DNA from: JBKHBT01 sp046542255
GTDB lineage: Bacteria > UBP14 > UBA6098 > JBKHBT01
Direction of reading: 5' to 3'
NCBI GenBank assembly: GCA_046542255.1
Contig: JBKHBT010000135.1
Location: 1-6,900 of the forward strand
Length of the DNA stretch: 6,900 nt
The notes under the pieces are model-generated. The model made no database searches and was not told the origin of the DNA. It was given only the letters and a program-made list of their open reading frames with translations. The translations under genes were made by a program, and so were the position numbers. Below, in pieces: positions 5,585-6,900 of the stretch; position 1 is the stretch's first letter, and each line of letters starts with the position of its first letter.

Positions 5585-6900
5585 TCACTTCATATAGATA
5601 ACCTTTTCAACCAGATTCTCTTCACCATTAGAAAGACGTATCAGATAAACTCCTGCCGGATTATTCGAGGCATCCCAATTGATGATACTCTCTGATGGAA
5701 GGTTTTCATAGCTTTCGATGATTTTGCCATTTATATCCAAAATCTCCAGATTAACTGGAATGTTCTTGCCCTGTAAATTGTATTTTATCTGGCAAATCGA
5801 GTTAAAGGGATTAGGATAAACATCAATATTTAGCTCATTAGGTATTTCTTGCTCTAATTCGCAATTGCCGTCGCAGGTGGTACAAGGGTATTCGAATGTT
5901 GCTATTCCGGCTGTATCACCTCGATTATAGTTGATATAGAGAAGCGAGTCTTTTAATATCGGTGTTTTGAAGGAATAGTCTTCATTGTAATAGTATGCGA
6001 CTTCTTCGGGGTTTACAGGATCACTTATATCGAAGATATTTATGGCATTTCCGGTTACCATTATGAGAAGGCTATCGAAAATCCAGAGATTGCCTGCACT
6101 TCGAATATGACCAAAGTGTTGAAAATCCTTTGTTACCGAAGCCAGCCATGCACTGTCTCTCGATGCATTAACTCCCATAGTTACTATGAAACTAGTATCA
6201 TTGGGATTGTCGCTACTTCCTCGAATTGAAGCAAATATGATAGTGTCTTGTGCATATATTGATTTTATCCATCTTTCATTATATGGATAGGAGTCAACTC
6301 TTAATGTGTCAATAAGTAAACCATCAACTGTATCATTTGAAGACCAATTATCAATAGTAATAACCCAAGGACATTCATCGCCAATAGCTGGATATGAAAT
6401 AAATAATCCATATAGATAAGGATATGAAAAGCCGTTTTCAAGAATACGGCGAGCTAATGATTCATTAATCATGTATGAAATTGGTGTAGTGCTATCAAGA
6501 TCCGCAAGCGATAGCTTTATACTATAGTTCAACAAGAAAAGAATTGTGTCCTGAACAACCTGATAATATGGTTCAACGCCATCATACAGATGAAATGATT
6601 TGATTTTATCAGGGTTATGGGGATTTGCTATGTTAAAAATATGGCAAGAGTCAATACCTAATTCGGGGTTATATGTTAGGAATAGCAAAGAGTCTTTCAA
6701 ATAGCTATAACCTGGTCCTGTTCTATAAGAAGATAGAATCAAAGAGTCACCTTGTAGAAATCCAAGCGAATCTAAAGATGCCACATAGATATTATTATCT
6801 ACTGTACCAAGCAAGTAATCTTCACCTGCTACCATTGAATATGTTGTACCCGTATCAATATCCCATGTATCAATCATCCTCATACAAAGCGAATCCCTCT
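5585..6900 (-). CDS. LVIVD-repeat propeller-like protein with type-A sorting domain (partial, N-terminus outside window)
   Basis: The frame stays open to the right edge (RDSLC precedes the first in-window Met at 6883), and no signal peptide or ribosome site is visible, so the true start lies outside. Numbered from that Met, there are 432 residues. Short beta-rich repeats of LVIVD type recur: KDSLLFLTYN (63-72), HIFNIANPHNPDKI (81-94), QDTILFLLN (111-119), INIFDISDPVNPEEV (281-295) and KDSLLYINYN (311-320). Such repeats normally build a beta-propeller in exported proteins. A Cys-rich linker (CTTCDGNC, 334-341) leads to residues 350-432: DVYPNPFNS, ILDINGK, then WDASNNPAGVYLIRL and a basic end. 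This is a type-A Por/T9SS-like, FlgD-Ig-like sorting domain, so the protein is predicted to cross the outer membrane and stay cell-attached or be released. There are no catalytic motifs; ligand and role are unknown. Confidence 0.92.
   Translation of the reverse strand, partial: RDSLCMRMIDTWDIDTGTTYSMVAGEDYLLGTVDNNIYVASLDSLGFLQGDSLILSSYRTGPGYSYLKDSLLFLTYNPELGIDSCHIFNIANPHNPDKIKSFHLYDGVEPYYQVVQDTILFLLNYSIKLSLADLDSTTPISYMINESLARRILENGFSYPYLYGLFISYPAIGDECPWVITIDNWSSNDTVDGLLIDTLRVDSYPYNERWIKSIYAQDTIIFASIRGSSDNPNDTSFIVTMGVNASRDSAWLASVTKDFQHFGHIRSAGNLWIFDSLLIMVTGNAINIFDISDPVNPEEVAYYYNEDYSFKTPILKDSLLYINYNRGDTAGIATFEYPCTTCDGNCELEQEIPNELNIDVYPNPFNSICQIKYNLQGKNIPVNLEILDINGKIIESYENLPSESIINWDASNNPAGVYLIRLSNGEENLVEKVIYMK

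Overview
The window carries two large convergent genes for predicted exported proteins, separated by about 420 bp that look non-coding. It also holds a short possible end of an upstream gene at the left edge and AT-rich promoter DNA before the first gene. There are no RNA genes, transposases, CRISPR arrays or recognisable enzymes. The organism is most likely an uncultivated member of the Fibrobacterota-Chlorobiota-Bacteroidota (FCB) superphylum or a neighbouring candidate phylum such as Cloacimonadota, WOR-3 or Zixibacteria. Three things suggest this: an 'INYQGKL...PRQ...PYA' N-terminal domain, a 'YPNPFN' C-terminal sorting domain on an LVIVD-type propeller protein, and a GATT-periodic intergenic repeat of a kind I recall from such genomes. 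This placement is an inference from sequence style.

Layout. Positions 1-60 are an open frame ending in TAA, possibly the tail of an upstream gene. Positions 61-229 hold a small hairpin and a good sigma70-like promoter. Positions 230-5167 (+) encode a 1645-residue secreted protein that looks like a long fibre. It has a signal peptide, a YQGKL-type domain, and a very long Gly/Asp/Ser/Thr-rich mosaic of units resembling phage tail fibres. These include an 'AATKNYVD' segment, HxH motifs, 'LTGLQGG', a three-fold 10-residue repeat and a Tyr/Gly-rich block. It ends with a beta-rich module and a charged helical tail. Positions 5168-5584 hold a candidate terminator, tandem GCCGATTTT copies, a degenerate dispersed repeat and a second small hairpin. 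Positions 5585-6900 (-) encode the C-terminal part of a propeller-like protein with LVIVD-type repeats and a type-A (Por/T9SS, FlgD-like) sorting domain. Its N-terminus lies beyond the right edge.

The two genes converge, so they are not one operon. Both products are predicted to be exported. The fibre protein lacks the C-terminal sorting domain its neighbour has, so the two probably reach the surface by different routes. The most unusual element is the chromosomal tail-fibre-like giant with a non-phage N-terminus and a helical C-terminus. It is best described as a candidate cell-surface adhesin or fibre of unknown partner. I see no evidence for a new multi-gene system within this window.
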